This document shows, piece by piece, positions 15,974 to 24,790 of a stretch of DNA of 64,000 bases. Source of the DNA: Acetobacterium woodii DSM 1030 (GTDB lineage Bacteria > Bacillota > Clostridia > Eubacteriales > Eubacteriaceae). Location of the stretch: assembly GCF_000247605.1 (NCBI RefSeq), contig NC_016894.1:3957732-4021731 (forward strand), given 5' to 3'. The notes below the pieces were generated by a model that did no database searches, was not told the origin of the DNA, and was given only the letters and a program-made list of their open reading frames with translations. The first letter of the stretch is position 1. Each line of letters begins with the position of its first letter. The translations under genes and the position numbers were made by a program.

Positions 15974-16395
15974 TCATGCTCCTCCTAAAATATAAATTAA
16001 AGGAGATACAAAAATACCAAGCTTTCCCAAATCTCAACTTACTTACTTACATAGTTTGCATTGGCAAGGAGGAAGTAAACATCTCAAAGAAACTAAGGAT
16101 AAAAGCAGGCTCTCGTTAAAATAACGAATAAACATCACTATGTTTATCGATAAGAACTAGTTTTGACTCAGCCAAAAAGTAAGGAAATCTAAAACTAGAG
16201 AACTTAAAGTTTCTTTTTTTAGCATGTACGGCAGAAAAGGGAATGTTTAATAGCTCCATACTATTATACATTTATTTGTTCTATTTATAAAGGTTTCGCT
16301 AAAAATTAATGTTTTCAGGGATAAGATCTATTTGTAGATATTGTTCTATATAAGAATGCTATGAAGAAATAAGCTTGTATAACCAATAAATATCT
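15974..16395. other. AT-rich region without a supported gene
   Basis: An AAGGAGG at 16,066-16,072 is followed by a short frame without a usual start codon. Nothing else is recognisable before the IS end. Confidence 0.4.
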
Positions 16396-16472
16396 TGGAT
16401 AGGTTACAATAAACTGGACAATAAAATTGTGGGCAGGTAAAATAAAAACAATAAATAAAGGAGACCTGCCAA

Positions 16473-16757
16473 ATGACCAAAAGACCAAGACGAAGTTTTA
16501 CCGATGAATTCAAAAACCAGATGGTGCAGTTGTACCTTAACGGAAAACCCCGAAGTGAAATTGTTAAAGAATATGATTTGACGGCATCGTCACTTGATAA
16601 ATGGATCAAACAACATCAGTCTTCAGGCTCGTTCAAAGAAAATGACAACCGCACTGATGAAGAAAATGAACTGATCCGCTTGAGAAAAGAAAACCAACGT
16701 TTATTAATGGAAAACGACATTTTAAAGCAGGCAGCGCTGATCATAGGACGAAAGTAG
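16473..16757 (+). CDS. IS3-family transposase OrfA, copy 2
   Basis: Identical 94-aa helix-turn-helix and leucine-zipper protein to copy 1. It ends in CGA-AAG-TAG, where the -1 frame enters OrfB. Confidence 0.92.
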   Translation: MTKRPRRSFTDEFKNQMVQLYLNGKPRSEIVKEYDLTASSLDKWIKQHQSSGSFKENDNRTDEENELIRLRKENQRLLMENDILKQAALIIGRK

Positions 16758-16798
16758 AGGTTATTCGAGCCAATCAAGACCGCTACTCGGTATCAGCA

Positions 16799-17593
16799 AT
16801 GTGCAGAGTCCTGAATATCCCCAAAAGTACCTATTACTACATTTCAAAAAAGACGAATGGAGTCGATCCGATTATCGCGGATGTGATTGAAATTTTCAAA
16901 ATGAGCCGCAAGAATTACGGAACCCGCAAAATCAAACATCAACTTGAAGTCAAAGGGATTGTTGCTTCCCGAAGACGGATTGGTCGCATTATGCGGGAGA
17001 ATGGCCTCGTTTCGAATTATACCGTCGCCCAATACAAAGTCCATAAACAACCAGTTAATCAGGATCCAGTCCCCAATGAAGTGAACCGGGAATTTAATGG
17101 ACGGGCACCACTGGAAGTGGCGGTCAGTGATCTGACTTATGTTCGGGTTGGTGGAAAATGGAACTATGTTTGCCTGATCGTTGATCTTTACAATCGGGAA
17201 ATTATCGGATACAGCGCCGGGCCAAACAAAACCGCACAGCTGGTTTATGAAGCTTTTGCCAGGATCAGATACCGGTTGGATCAGATTTCAATTTTCCATA
17301 CTGACCGGGGAAGTGAATTTAAAAATAATGTGATTGACGGTGTTATTGAAACCTTTAATATCAAACGTTCCTTGAGCAACAAAGGCTGCCCTTATGACAA
17401 TGCTGTTGCTGAAAGCGCTTTTAAAGTCTTCAAGACAGAATTCGCTAACCAATACGCATTTGACAGATTGGATTATTTAAAGCTCATGCTTTCTGATTAT
17501 GTCAACTGGTACAACAACATTCGAATACACTCGTCATTGGGGTATCTCACACCAGATGCCTATCGGAAATTAGCCCACAAAAAATCTGTCTAA
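16799..17593 (+). CDS. IS3-family transposase OrfB, copy 2
   Basis: Identical 264-aa DDE transposase to copy 1. The frame is open upstream of ATG 16,799 back to the OrfA overlap (KVEVIRANQDRYSVSA), as expected for an OrfAB frameshift product. Confidence 0.92.
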   Translation: MCRVLNIPKSTYYYISKKTNGVDPIIADVIEIFKMSRKNYGTRKIKHQLEVKGIVASRRRIGRIMRENGLVSNYTVAQYKVHKQPVNQDPVPNEVNREFNGRAPLEVAVSDLTYVRVGGKWNYVCLIVDLYNREIIGYSAGPNKTAQLVYEAFARIRYRLDQISIFHTDRGSEFKNNVIDGVIETFNIKRSLSNKGCPYDNAVAESAFKVFKTEFANQYAFDRLDYLKLMLSDYVNWYNNIRIHSSLGYLTPDAYRKLAHKKSV

Positions 17594-17672
17594 AAAAGTG
17601 TTGACAATCCATCTCATCACCCCATATTTAAAAGCCCACACACCGTAAGGCCCTTTAATATAAGGTCAATTT

Positions 17673-18428
17673 TTAGTAATTCGTGATTATTACTTCTTTG
17701 TATTCTTTATCTTTTCCATCATACCGCTCAAGCAGCGAATTTCTCCGGCTGACTTCAATCAGGTTAAAGCCTTGGTACAATTCCCGGACAAAATCATCAT
17801 TGTTATAACTCAGTATAAACTTTCCTTTGATTTCTTTCAAGCAGTCTCTTAATCTTATATGATCAGCATCACCAAAGCCGGCCTGATAATATTTTTCAGT
17901 GCCATGATAAGGTGGATCAAGATAGAAAAGCGCACCGGGCCGATCATGAACTTTGATGATCCGTTCAAAGTCTCTGTTTTCAATCACCACGCCGTTCAGC
18001 CGATCACTGATCTCGCTCAGATAGTCGGTACTTTTGATCAGGTTTTTCTTCGTCCCACCATAGGTCTTTCTATCAGCTCCATATGATGTTTTGATGATCA
18101 TGAAATAACGCCCAGCACGTTGAATATCGGTTAATCCACGCATATCCAATTGAGACTTGAAGTCGTCGAAAAACTCCCGGGAATTGAGAACTCCGGTTAT
18201 TTCTTTTTTAACCTCATCCGGATGATACTTCACGCACCGGAACAAATTGGTCAGCTGACCGTCATAATCATTATAAATCTCCAGATTGGCATGCTTATCT
18301 TTTGCAAAGAGCACCCATCCGGCACCGCCAAAGACTTCAATGTATCGATCAAAGTCCTTTGGAAACATTTCAATTATTGTTTTTCTTAACAGGCGTTTCC
18401 CGCCAATCCATTGTATAAAACTATTCAT
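17673..18428 (-). CDS. D12-class DNA adenine N6-methyltransferase
   Basis: 251 aa. The SAM-binding motif (EVFGGAGWVLFAK, near residue 31) and the catalytic LDPPY (near 170) place it in the D12/Dam class that methylates adenine in short DNA sites. N-terminal FIQWIGGKR is the usual family start. It is the last leftward prophage gene, beyond the lysis genes, behind an AGGAGG site. No restriction enzyme adjoins it, so it probably protects phage DNA or alters host regulation (inference). Confidence 0.9.
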   Translation of the reverse strand: MNSFIQWIGGKRLLRKTIIEMFPKDFDRYIEVFGGAGWVLFAKDKHANLEIYNDYDGQLTNLFRCVKYHPDEVKKEITGVLNSREFFDDFKSQLDMRGLTDIQRAGRYFMIIKTSYGADRKTYGGTKKNLIKSTDYLSEISDRLNGVVIENRDFERIIKVHDRPGALFYLDPPYHGTEKYYQAGFGDADHIRLRDCLKEIKGKFILSYNNDDFVRELYQGFNLIEVSRRNSLLERYDGKDKEYKEVIITNY

Positions 18429-18451
18429 TTTTCCTCCTAAATATTAAATAT

Positions 18452-18469
18452 GGCCACCCGAAGGTGGCC
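18452..18469 (-). terminator. GGCCACC/GGTGGCC hairpin between endolysin and methylase
   Basis: A perfect 7-bp GC-rich stem with CGAA loop. T-rich sequence (ATATTTAATATTT) follows on the minus strand. It could attenuate late transcription before the methylase gene. Confidence 0.5.
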
Positions 18470-18544
18470 GTGAAACTCACTTGACAAATTTTCGGTCAAG
18501 ATCATTGTATCTTCAATTTCAAAATGTCAAGATCTCTCTATATC

Positions 18545-19537
18545 TTAAAACCAATCGTAAATCCCTTGAACAACGACCTCACCAAATGCTGAAGCATTGG
18601 TCAATAACCCGATGTCGGGTCGAATACCGCCAGTCTCAAAGATGCAGGCCGTCATTCCCGTGTCGGCAACCTCCCAATCGTCTCGCTGGATCACACCCCG
18701 GGTACCGAGTCCCAGACGAACTTGAGCTGAAGCAATCAGGCAGTTTGCAATCCGGATTCCGTCGCCACTCCCTGGGTAGACGATTGGCAGCGTTCCGGAC
18801 GGGGCTTTATTATAATCGCAGTGCAGCGATACATAAACATCAGCCCCCCATGAATTCGCTTCGTTAACGCAAACGGCAATGTTTTTATCATTGTCTGTGT
18901 CAGCATCGGTCAGGACTGTAAAGCCCATATTTCGCAGTTTAGTTGCAGCCACTTTTCCAATGGCCAACATTAAATCCGCTTCAGTATACTGGCCGTCCAC
19001 GCATCCGCAGTCCCAAGAACCATCTGAGCTGATACCATGACCAACTGCCAGATAAATCTTTCCTGATTTCTGGCCTTGCACAGTTGCTGCAGGGGTTGGA
19101 GTCGGCACGAGAATAGGAGCAGGAGCAATTTCGAACGTAGATCTGTGATCGTCAACGCTAATTGGCTCAGCACTTTTTAATAGACGAATTGCTTCGATTC
19201 TTAGCCCCCCACCAGTTGTACCGGCCATTTCTCCATTTCTGGCAAAATCTAGCCATCCGACATTTTGGACATGAACCTGATAATTGAGATTTTCGCATTC
19301 AATTTCAATTGCCTCGATCCGCAGACCCTGGCCGACTGTACCGGCAATTTCATCTTCTTTAACCCAATCCATCCAGCCAATATTTTCCACATAAACACGG
19401 TATCGGTCAACGCCTTGGATTCGGATCGCTTCAATACGCAAACCCTCACCAACTGTTCCAGCCAACCGCCCTTCCTGGACCCAAGCACCCCAGCCTTTAT
19501 TTTCGACATGAACTTTATATAATAATGTGTCAGCCAT
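18545..19537 (-). CDS. Endolysin: ChW repeats plus N-acetylmuramoyl-L-alanine amidase
   Basis: 330 aa. Three ChW repeats (GWGAWVQEGRLAGTVGEGLR type) occupy residues about 5-130 and probably bind the wall. A linker rich in Pro/Thr leads to an Amidase_3 zinc amidase (LAVGHGISSDGSWDCG, VYVSLHCDYN, CIFETGG with the catalytic Glu). It cleaves the bond between muramic acid and L-Ala to release phage. ATG 19,537 (MADTLLYKV) with GAGGGTG upstream is preferred to an upstream in-frame start. It follows the holin directly. The repeat-first order is reversed from many clostridial endolysins. Confidence 0.88.
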   Translation of the reverse strand: MADTLLYKVHVENKGWGAWVQEGRLAGTVGEGLRIEAIRIQGVDRYRVYVENIGWMDWVKEDEIAGTVGQGLRIEAIEIECENLNYQVHVQNVGWLDFARNGEMAGTTGGGLRIEAIRLLKSAEPISVDDHRSTFEIAPAPILVPTPTPAATVQGQKSGKIYLAVGHGISSDGSWDCGCVDGQYTEADLMLAIGKVAATKLRNMGFTVLTDADTDNDKNIAVCVNEANSWGADVYVSLHCDYNKAPSGTLPIVYPGSGDGIRIANCLIASAQVRLGLGTRGVIQRDDWEVADTGMTACIFETGGIRPDIGLLTNASAFGEVVVQGIYDWF

Positions 19538-19538
19538 T

Positions 19539-19970
19539 TTATTCACCCTCACTTTCATTTTCTGTTTCTGAATTATCCCCGATTTGCTTCAATGCTTTTT
19601 TCAATATGTCAGGAATAGGCACCCCTAAATTTCCGGCGTTTTCTAATAAACTTAATCCTTCATTTGCAATAAAAAGCAGGCACACAATATTTTTAAAATA
19701 TGCGCCCCCTTGGCCAGTTGCTAGATCGATCTGAACCGCTGTCATGACAACAAACAGTTCCGCTATCTTCTTAAACAGGCTTTTAAGCCCGATGGCTGAT
19801 GAAAGTGTTTTTGTTACGTAAGCAACCATCAGACCGGTAATATAATCAATCGCCATTAAAGTCACTAATACGCACATCAAAACGTCCCATCCTCCAAATA
19901 TCCACGTCACAAATCCTACTACTGCTGTAAAAATCCCCGATGCAATCGGGCTGTCTGCAAAATATCTCAT
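19539..19970 (-). CDS. Phage holin (toxin secretion/lysis holin type)
   Basis: 143 aa. It has an N-terminal membrane segment (SGIFTAVVGFVTWIFGG) and further ones (VLMCVLVTLMAIDYITGLMV, then NIVCLLFIANEGLSLL), with an acidic tail (NSETENESEGE). IDYITG and LLFIANEGLSLLEN are typical of the phage_holin_4 family. It makes the membrane hole that releases the amidase and lies immediately upstream of it. Confidence 0.88.
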   Translation of the reverse strand: MRYFADSPIASGIFTAVVGFVTWIFGGWDVLMCVLVTLMAIDYITGLMVAYVTKTLSSAIGLKSLFKKIAELFVVMTAVQIDLATGQGGAYFKNIVCLLFIANEGLSLLENAGNLGVPIPDILKKALKQIGDNSETENESEGE

Positions 19971-20007
19971 TATTTTTTCCTTTCTTTTTGAGCAATAAAA
20001 AAACAGC

Positions 20008-20160
20008 CTAAGCTGCTGCGTTTAGAAGTTCAACAAGTTCTGTGTATTCTTCCTGAGTGATCCGATCGTTAAGTAAGAAAACATCAAGTTTTACCATCAT
20101 TGCTTCTTTTGTTCCGTATCTACCATTTTTAATAACGGTTTTACAATATGAATATGTCAT
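20008..20160 (-). CDS. Small XkdX-like phage protein, 50 aa
   Basis: MTYSYCKTVIKNGRYGTKEA begins a 50-aa protein with a clear AAAGGAGG site, ending ITQEEYTELVELLNA. This pattern recurs in small proteins between the tail fibre and holin genes of Firmicute phages. Function unknown. Confidence 0.7.
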   Translation of the reverse strand: MTYSYCKTVIKNGRYGTKEAMMVKLDVFLLNDRITQEEYTELVELLNAAA

Positions 20161-20178
20161 CTGATTTCGCCTCCTTTC

Positions 20179-20511
20179 CTATAATCCTAGTTCGATGTTT
20201 GATAATCTAAAATCCAGATCAACCATATATTCAGCGGTTGAATCCTCAATAATTTCAATTTTTTTCTCAATCGGAATATATGGTTGATATCCTTCATCTT
20301 TTACAAAACCATCTGATGGGGTGTATTTATAAGCTTGTGCCGAAACACTATTCGGAGCATCTACTTCTTTGTAGATATTAAAACATTCTGAATCTGCAAG
20401 AATACATTCAAAACCGCTATTATCAAAAACTTTAATTCCATTAGAAACAATATCAGCTTTTACAGCTATATAAACAATTGAATCATTTTTTTTATCTGTA
20501 ATTATTACCAT
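20179..20511 (-). CDS. Phage tail-region protein, 110 aa
   Basis: Hypothetical protein with a beta-rich first half and a helical C-terminus (EKKIEIIEDSTAEYMVDLDFR). Its position after the tail appendage genes suggests a fibre accessory. It is adjacent to the next gene upstream with no gap. Confidence 0.55.
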   Translation of the reverse strand: MVIITDKKNDSIVYIAVKADIVSNGIKVFDNSGFECILADSECFNIYKEVDAPNSVSAQAYKYTPSDGFVKDEGYQPYIPIEKKIEIIEDSTAEYMVDLDFRLSNIELGL

Positions 20512-20512
20512 T

Positions 20513-21787
20513 TTATAACCCTCCTGTTAATGTGAAAACTTTTACCATCTCACCTGCGCTGCCCTTTGTTTTTGAAACCCCTTGAATACCTTCTGATAAA
20601 GTGCTTTGTTTTACACTTTCAATAATATTGATTATTCTACTGACAATGTATTGATTGCCGTCACTGTAAATATTCATCATTTTTTTTGTCCCAATAATTA
20701 TAGGTGGAGGACTTTCCCGTACGTTTTGACTGTAAGTGATATAACGTGTTTCTGGAATAATATTATCCCCTATGAGGTTCAGAACCATTGCATTGTGATA
20801 AAACGGGTTTGTCCCACTTGCGAATGTCATAATTGATTTTGTGCTTGACAAATTTGTAATGCTGACAAAGAAGAAAGCAGAAAAATAACCTAAGAATCTA
20901 GATGTTGTATCAATTGTAATTGTATTTCCATTAATACTTACGTTGTAAAACTTGATTGAAGCTGGGCTTGTTCCATCAAGATGCAATACACATGCACGTA
21001 TATCTGAAACAAACCAAACATAAATATTTGATGTTCCAACATAAGGTGTCAACACTACACTTCCGGCACTTATCGTAGTTCCAGATATTGTAAACACTAC
21101 ACAACCTACATAATTTGAAGCATCGAATCCGACAAGAATGGTTCCATCGGCTCTCTGTCTAAAAAATACTGATGCTGAGTAACCATTAAAAAACATTATG
21201 TCTGTTCCTCTTGTTGTTATGCTTGTCCCTGAAAATGTCAATATCGTGGCCAAACACTGTGAACCCCAACAATAAGTAAACAATAATGTTGAGCCACTTA
21301 AAACAAGCACATCCAGCGGCGCAACTCCAATATTATAGGCACCACCTAAACTCAATGAGGTTCCGTTAAAACGAACTATTTTTAGTGTTTTTACTGTGTT
21401 GCTGCTCACTGTGTAGGCAATAATAGCTGTAGTATCCGTGAGTTTTTTAATTTTTAATTCACTGTCGATTTGAGATCCACTTACATTGATAGGAGTAGTA
21501 ACTTGAGTTATTGTTGCACTTGTAATATTTAACACCGAAGCGTAACAAACCCCATCGCTTCCTTTTCTGTAGCAAATCATTACTTCCGTATCATTTAATT
21601 TTGCTGCCTTAATATAATTGACTGAAAAATTACCAAGGGGATTATTCGCAGTTCCAAGCGATATACATCTAATAAATTCAACAAAATCACCTGCTGAAAC
21701 TGTATTTCCGGCTTGGATAATATATTCTTTAATAATCCCATTTATTTTCGCCCCACAGCTTTGTCCATTTAATCTCGCTCTACCCAT
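20513..21787 (-). CDS. Putative phage tail appendage protein
   Basis: 424 aa from ATG 21,787 (MGRARLNGQSCGAKINGII), overlapping the upstream stop. The body repeats a beta-rich unit of about 50 residues (TDTTAIIAYTVSSNTVKTLKIVRF-like), suggesting a beta-propeller or fibre fold. The C-terminus ends SKTKGSAGEMVKVFTLTGG. It probably decorates the baseplate and contacts the host (inference from position and composition). Confidence 0.65.
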   Translation of the reverse strand: MGRARLNGQSCGAKINGIIKEYIIQAGNTVSAGDFVEFIRCISLGTANNPLGNFSVNYIKAAKLNDTEVMICYRKGSDGVCYASVLNITSATITQVTTPINVSGSQIDSELKIKKLTDTTAIIAYTVSSNTVKTLKIVRFNGTSLSLGGAYNIGVAPLDVLVLSGSTLLFTYCWGSQCLATILTFSGTSITTRGTDIMFFNGYSASVFFRQRADGTILVGFDASNYVGCVVFTISGTTISAGSVVLTPYVGTSNIYVWFVSDIRACVLHLDGTSPASIKFYNVSINGNTITIDTTSRFLGYFSAFFFVSITNLSSTKSIMTFASGTNPFYHNAMVLNLIGDNIIPETRYITYSQNVRESPPPIIIGTKKMMNIYSDGNQYIVSRIINIIESVKQSTLSEGIQGVSKTKGSAGEMVKVFTLTGGL

Positions 21788-21788
21788 A

Positions 21789-22814
21789 TCAACCACCCAC
21801 CAATTCCACATTAATTGCCGTTGTCGGTATTTCTTCCAGACAGGTAACCGTCATCGTATCCGTCGTACAATCAATATAGCTGATCGTATTCCATGCTTCT
21901 TTTTCTAATAACGCCGTTTCCAAAGTTGCGGAATAAATCGGATTAATGTCGGGTCTTGAATCAGTCAGCCCAGAAACTGTAACGGCAACCGAATAAGGTG
22001 CGGTACCACTCCATCCTGTTGTAGGTATGATTGACGTTAATAGCCTTTCCTGAAGATCAAGTCGTGTGTCAAGCGACGCAATATCAGCCGTATGATTGCT
22101 GATCGATGTTTCAGCTATTGTCACCCGATCAATTAAATCATTTATTTTATTTAATAAATTCGCGGCTGTGTTCTCATCTAATGTATCCTGTAAATCTGCA
22201 AACCAGGTATTGAAACTACTTTGAAATGCTGATAACATTACCGCAATATCTGTTGTTGCATCGTCAACCGTTTCCAAATACCACGCCTGATACTGATTAA
22301 ATAACGTCGTCGTATCCACCTGATCAAACAAACCATGCACAATCCCACAATATGCCGTATTTAACCTCAAATCGGTTATATTGGACTGCGATATACTCAC
22401 CGCACCATTTTCAATGTAAATATCCGCCAACCCTAACTCATAGGCATCCGCATCTCGTTGCAATGCCGGAGCTGCTGGTGAACTGGCAAATGATCCTTTT
22501 TTTACCTTACTGTAGGTGTCACGCTCTAAAGTTATGTCACTTACAACAATACGGTCAATTCTTTTTAAAACGCCATCTGCTACCTCAAGCGTAATGACCT
22601 TATCCGCCGTATTTTCATAAAACACGCCATTGACCCACGCTTTTCCGGCCTTAACCGTCACCGTCATGTCGCCGTTGGCAATTACTTGCAAATTGGTGCT
22701 CGGATTCGGATAGACACCATTGCCGATAAAACTTCCTAAAAATCGTGCCCAAAAATCAGCCTTGTATCGCCGGTCCCCATTCGCTGAATTATGAAACCCA
22801 CTAATTTCTCCCAT
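21789..22814 (-). CDS. Phage tail fibre / baseplate protein
   Basis: 341 aa. The N-terminal module (SGFHNSANGDRRYKADFWAR to GKAWVNGVFYENT) is common in baseplate proteins of Firmicute siphoviruses. A helical coiled-coil follows (LLNKINDLIDRVTIAETSIS, TRLDLQERLLTSI), then a beta-rich C-terminal head. The start is ATG 22,814 with AAAGGGGTGG upstream. Likely role: receptor binding or baseplate assembly. Confidence 0.7.
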   Translation of the reverse strand: MGEISGFHNSANGDRRYKADFWARFLGSFIGNGVYPNPSTNLQVIANGDMTVTVKAGKAWVNGVFYENTADKVITLEVADGVLKRIDRIVVSDITLERDTYSKVKKGSFASSPAAPALQRDADAYELGLADIYIENGAVSISQSNITDLRLNTAYCGIVHGLFDQVDTTTLFNQYQAWYLETVDDATTDIAVMLSAFQSSFNTWFADLQDTLDENTAANLLNKINDLIDRVTIAETSISNHTADIASLDTRLDLQERLLTSIIPTTGWSGTAPYSVAVTVSGLTDSRPDINPIYSATLETALLEKEAWNTISYIDCTTDTMTVTCLEEIPTTAINVELVGG

Positions 22815-22827
22815 CAAGCCACCCCTT

Positions 22828-23916
22828 TCATAATAGTTTTATTTTCTGTGCAATTGTCCGGGGCATCTCTTTCCCGAAGACAATATTTATTTCCATGCCT
22901 GATTCCTCATAGACTTCTTCAATCTCATTTATCCGGCTGTCAATGGCAATTCCCCATTTTCTGGACAAACACGTCACAATATCACCAAGATCAAAATCCG
23001 TTTTGTATCGTAAATTCGAATTCAGGTTTATGCCATTCTCAAAGGTCTGCACCTTTTTGGTGTCGGTGAGCGTTTCATTTCCTTTACTGGCTAATAAAGC
23101 GTTGTACTCAGCCTCTGTCATAGCCACATTATTAACCATATTCGATAGGCCCTTCTGATCATTGAACACTTCAAACCGTTCCAGTCCCGAACCACTTCCC
23201 ACCGTCACAAGACGCCGATCAGCGTCTTCACCGATTCCTCCAACTAACACGACATTCTTGAAATCCATGATGCTATCGGTATATTCCTGATCCAGAATAT
23301 TGTCAAATTCTTTGCTGAAAATGCACTGAGGATTAACCGTCTGGCTTGATGTCCGATCCAACCCTTGAAAGATTTCAAACTTTAATTTCTTTAACGACTT
23401 GTCAAATCGGACTCTATTTCCAAGTTCTGCTTCCATACATAATGCCTCAATTGTTTTGAGTAAGTTCTGGTAGGAAACCTGAAAATTAACATTACCAGCA
23501 AAATTGCCAAGATCACCAAGTATCAGCGTTTCAATAATGCGGTCTGCATCCGTAGGATTGATACAGTTTTTATCAACCAACGCTCGCATCGCCAGCTCAT
23601 AAGTGGTATTGAGAATTTCGGTTCCCCAAATGATGCGCCGATTCAGATAACCTTCTCCCAATTTTCCTTTGACAATCAGGTTTTCTTTTCCTTCTTCATC
23701 CTTTTTAATATTTCGGTATCCAATGTAACCAACCTCATCGCTGTCATTCTTTCTGATGACATTGTCCTGGGCCAACAATAGGATATTTTCGACGGTAAAT
23801 GGACAATGTAATTCAAATTCGCCACACTCAGAATAACGCCTTACCCAACGAAGGGAACCATAAGTATCCATAACATTCTGCAAAGCCAGCGCTTTATTGT
23901 AAATATACAGCTCCAT
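22828..23916 (-). CDS. Siphovirus Gp37-like tail protein
   Basis: 362 aa. The start MELYIYNKALALQNVMDTYG and SLRWVRRYSECGEFELHCP match the ReqiPepy6 Gp37-like family, a tail-tip/baseplate hub component. It lies between the distal tail protein and the fibre gene, the usual place for the tail-associated hub. Confidence 0.78.
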   Translation of the reverse strand: MELYIYNKALALQNVMDTYGSLRWVRRYSECGEFELHCPFTVENILLLAQDNVIRKNDSDEVGYIGYRNIKKDEEGKENLIVKGKLGEGYLNRRIIWGTEILNTTYELAMRALVDKNCINPTDADRIIETLILGDLGNFAGNVNFQVSYQNLLKTIEALCMEAELGNRVRFDKSLKKLKFEIFQGLDRTSSQTVNPQCIFSKEFDNILDQEYTDSIMDFKNVVLVGGIGEDADRRLVTVGSGSGLERFEVFNDQKGLSNMVNNVAMTEAEYNALLASKGNETLTDTKKVQTFENGINLNSNLRYKTDFDLGDIVTCLSRKWGIAIDSRINEIEEVYEESGMEINIVFGKEMPRTIAQKIKLL

Positions 23917-23917
23917 C

Positions 23918-24781
23918 CTACACCCCCAGATAATTGTTGTAATGGTAGATGGTCACTTCCAGATTATCCAGTCCGGAATCGGCATCATAACGAAACAAGT
24001 TATCACCTTTATCAAGCTGCAGGAAGGTTGAATCCTCATCGATGCTATAAAACGCATTTGTTTCCACGCCATTGAGCTTGCTAATAATCCGCTTATCCCC
24101 AAAATAGGTGGATATTGAAATCACTTCCCCGGCTGCCATGGCTTTCTTGATCTTAATAAATTCCCTGGTGTTGACATTAAAAAGCGACGGGTTAGTGAGC
24201 GTAGCCAATGCCTTAAACTCAATCCGGATACCCGTTTCGACATCGCCATCATTCAAACAGTTCACAATCAGACTCGGTTCCCGGTGACCGATCTCAATGC
24301 CGGTGTCCTCCGGGATCTCCAAATCAAATTCAAAGTCTCCTACCCACAAGGCAATTTCATCCCGGCTTTCCTGTAGATCCTTCCAGAATGGCTCATAGGC
24401 CGTTAGGTTAATCAGACCGGTACCGGATTTAATCGCATCCTTTAAAAATGGGATCTTTTCCGGGATGCACTTAATTTTACGTTCCTTAAGATAATCGTTA
24501 TAGACCAGATAGCCCTGGCCAAGCTTCGGGTTAAAAACCCGGTAGAGCTTTTCTTTGTACTGATTATATAAGCCAGATGTACTTGCGATAATCACAACCG
24601 TAAGATTTACGTCTTTGGGATCTAGGGTGTTACCAAGATAGGTTTCCCCGTCCTGGCCAACACCTTTGAAATTATAGTTATTAACGCCCTGACTTTCTTC
24701 AAATTTCTGCAAAATAAAAGGGGCTGAATTGCCAAAAAGCAACTCTTCCCCTAAGGAATTGATGTATTTTATTTTCCGCAT
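23918..24781 (-). CDS. Phage distal tail protein (Dit-like)
   Basis: 287 aa. The N-terminal half (KYINSLGEELLFGNSAPFIL, VTVVIIASTSGLYNQYKEKL in outline) fits the Sipho_tail/Dit family that links the tail tube to the tip. It follows the tape measure gene by 9 bases. Confidence 0.78.
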   Translation of the reverse strand: MRKIKYINSLGEELLFGNSAPFILQKFEESQGVNNYNFKGVGQDGETYLGNTLDPKDVNLTVVIIASTSGLYNQYKEKLYRVFNPKLGQGYLVYNDYLKERKIKCIPEKIPFLKDAIKSGTGLINLTAYEPFWKDLQESRDEIALWVGDFEFDLEIPEDTGIEIGHREPSLIVNCLNDGDVETGIRIEFKALATLTNPSLFNVNTREFIKIKKAMAAGEVISISTYFGDKRIISKLNGVETNAFYSIDEDSTFLQLDKGDNLFRYDADSGLDNLEVTIYHYNNYLGV

Positions 24782-24790
24782 TCCAGCCTC

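Larger units (their letters stand above)
16396..17611 (+). mobile_element. IS3-family insertion sequence, copy 2
   Basis: 1,216 bp, from TGGATAGGTTACA to TGTTGACAATCCA, flanked by TCT duplications (16,393-16,395 and 17,612-17,614). Both encoded proteins match copy 1 exactly. The different target duplications show two independent insertions. Confidence 0.92.

Noticed and set aside
16060-16120. Small gene after the AAGGAGG at 16,066
   Set aside because: The frame would have to start with ATC or GTA and is 13 codons long.
10996-17611. Composite transposon bounded by the two IS copies
   Set aside because: The copies have separate target duplications (ATG and TCT), and the outer flanks do not match; they inserted independently.
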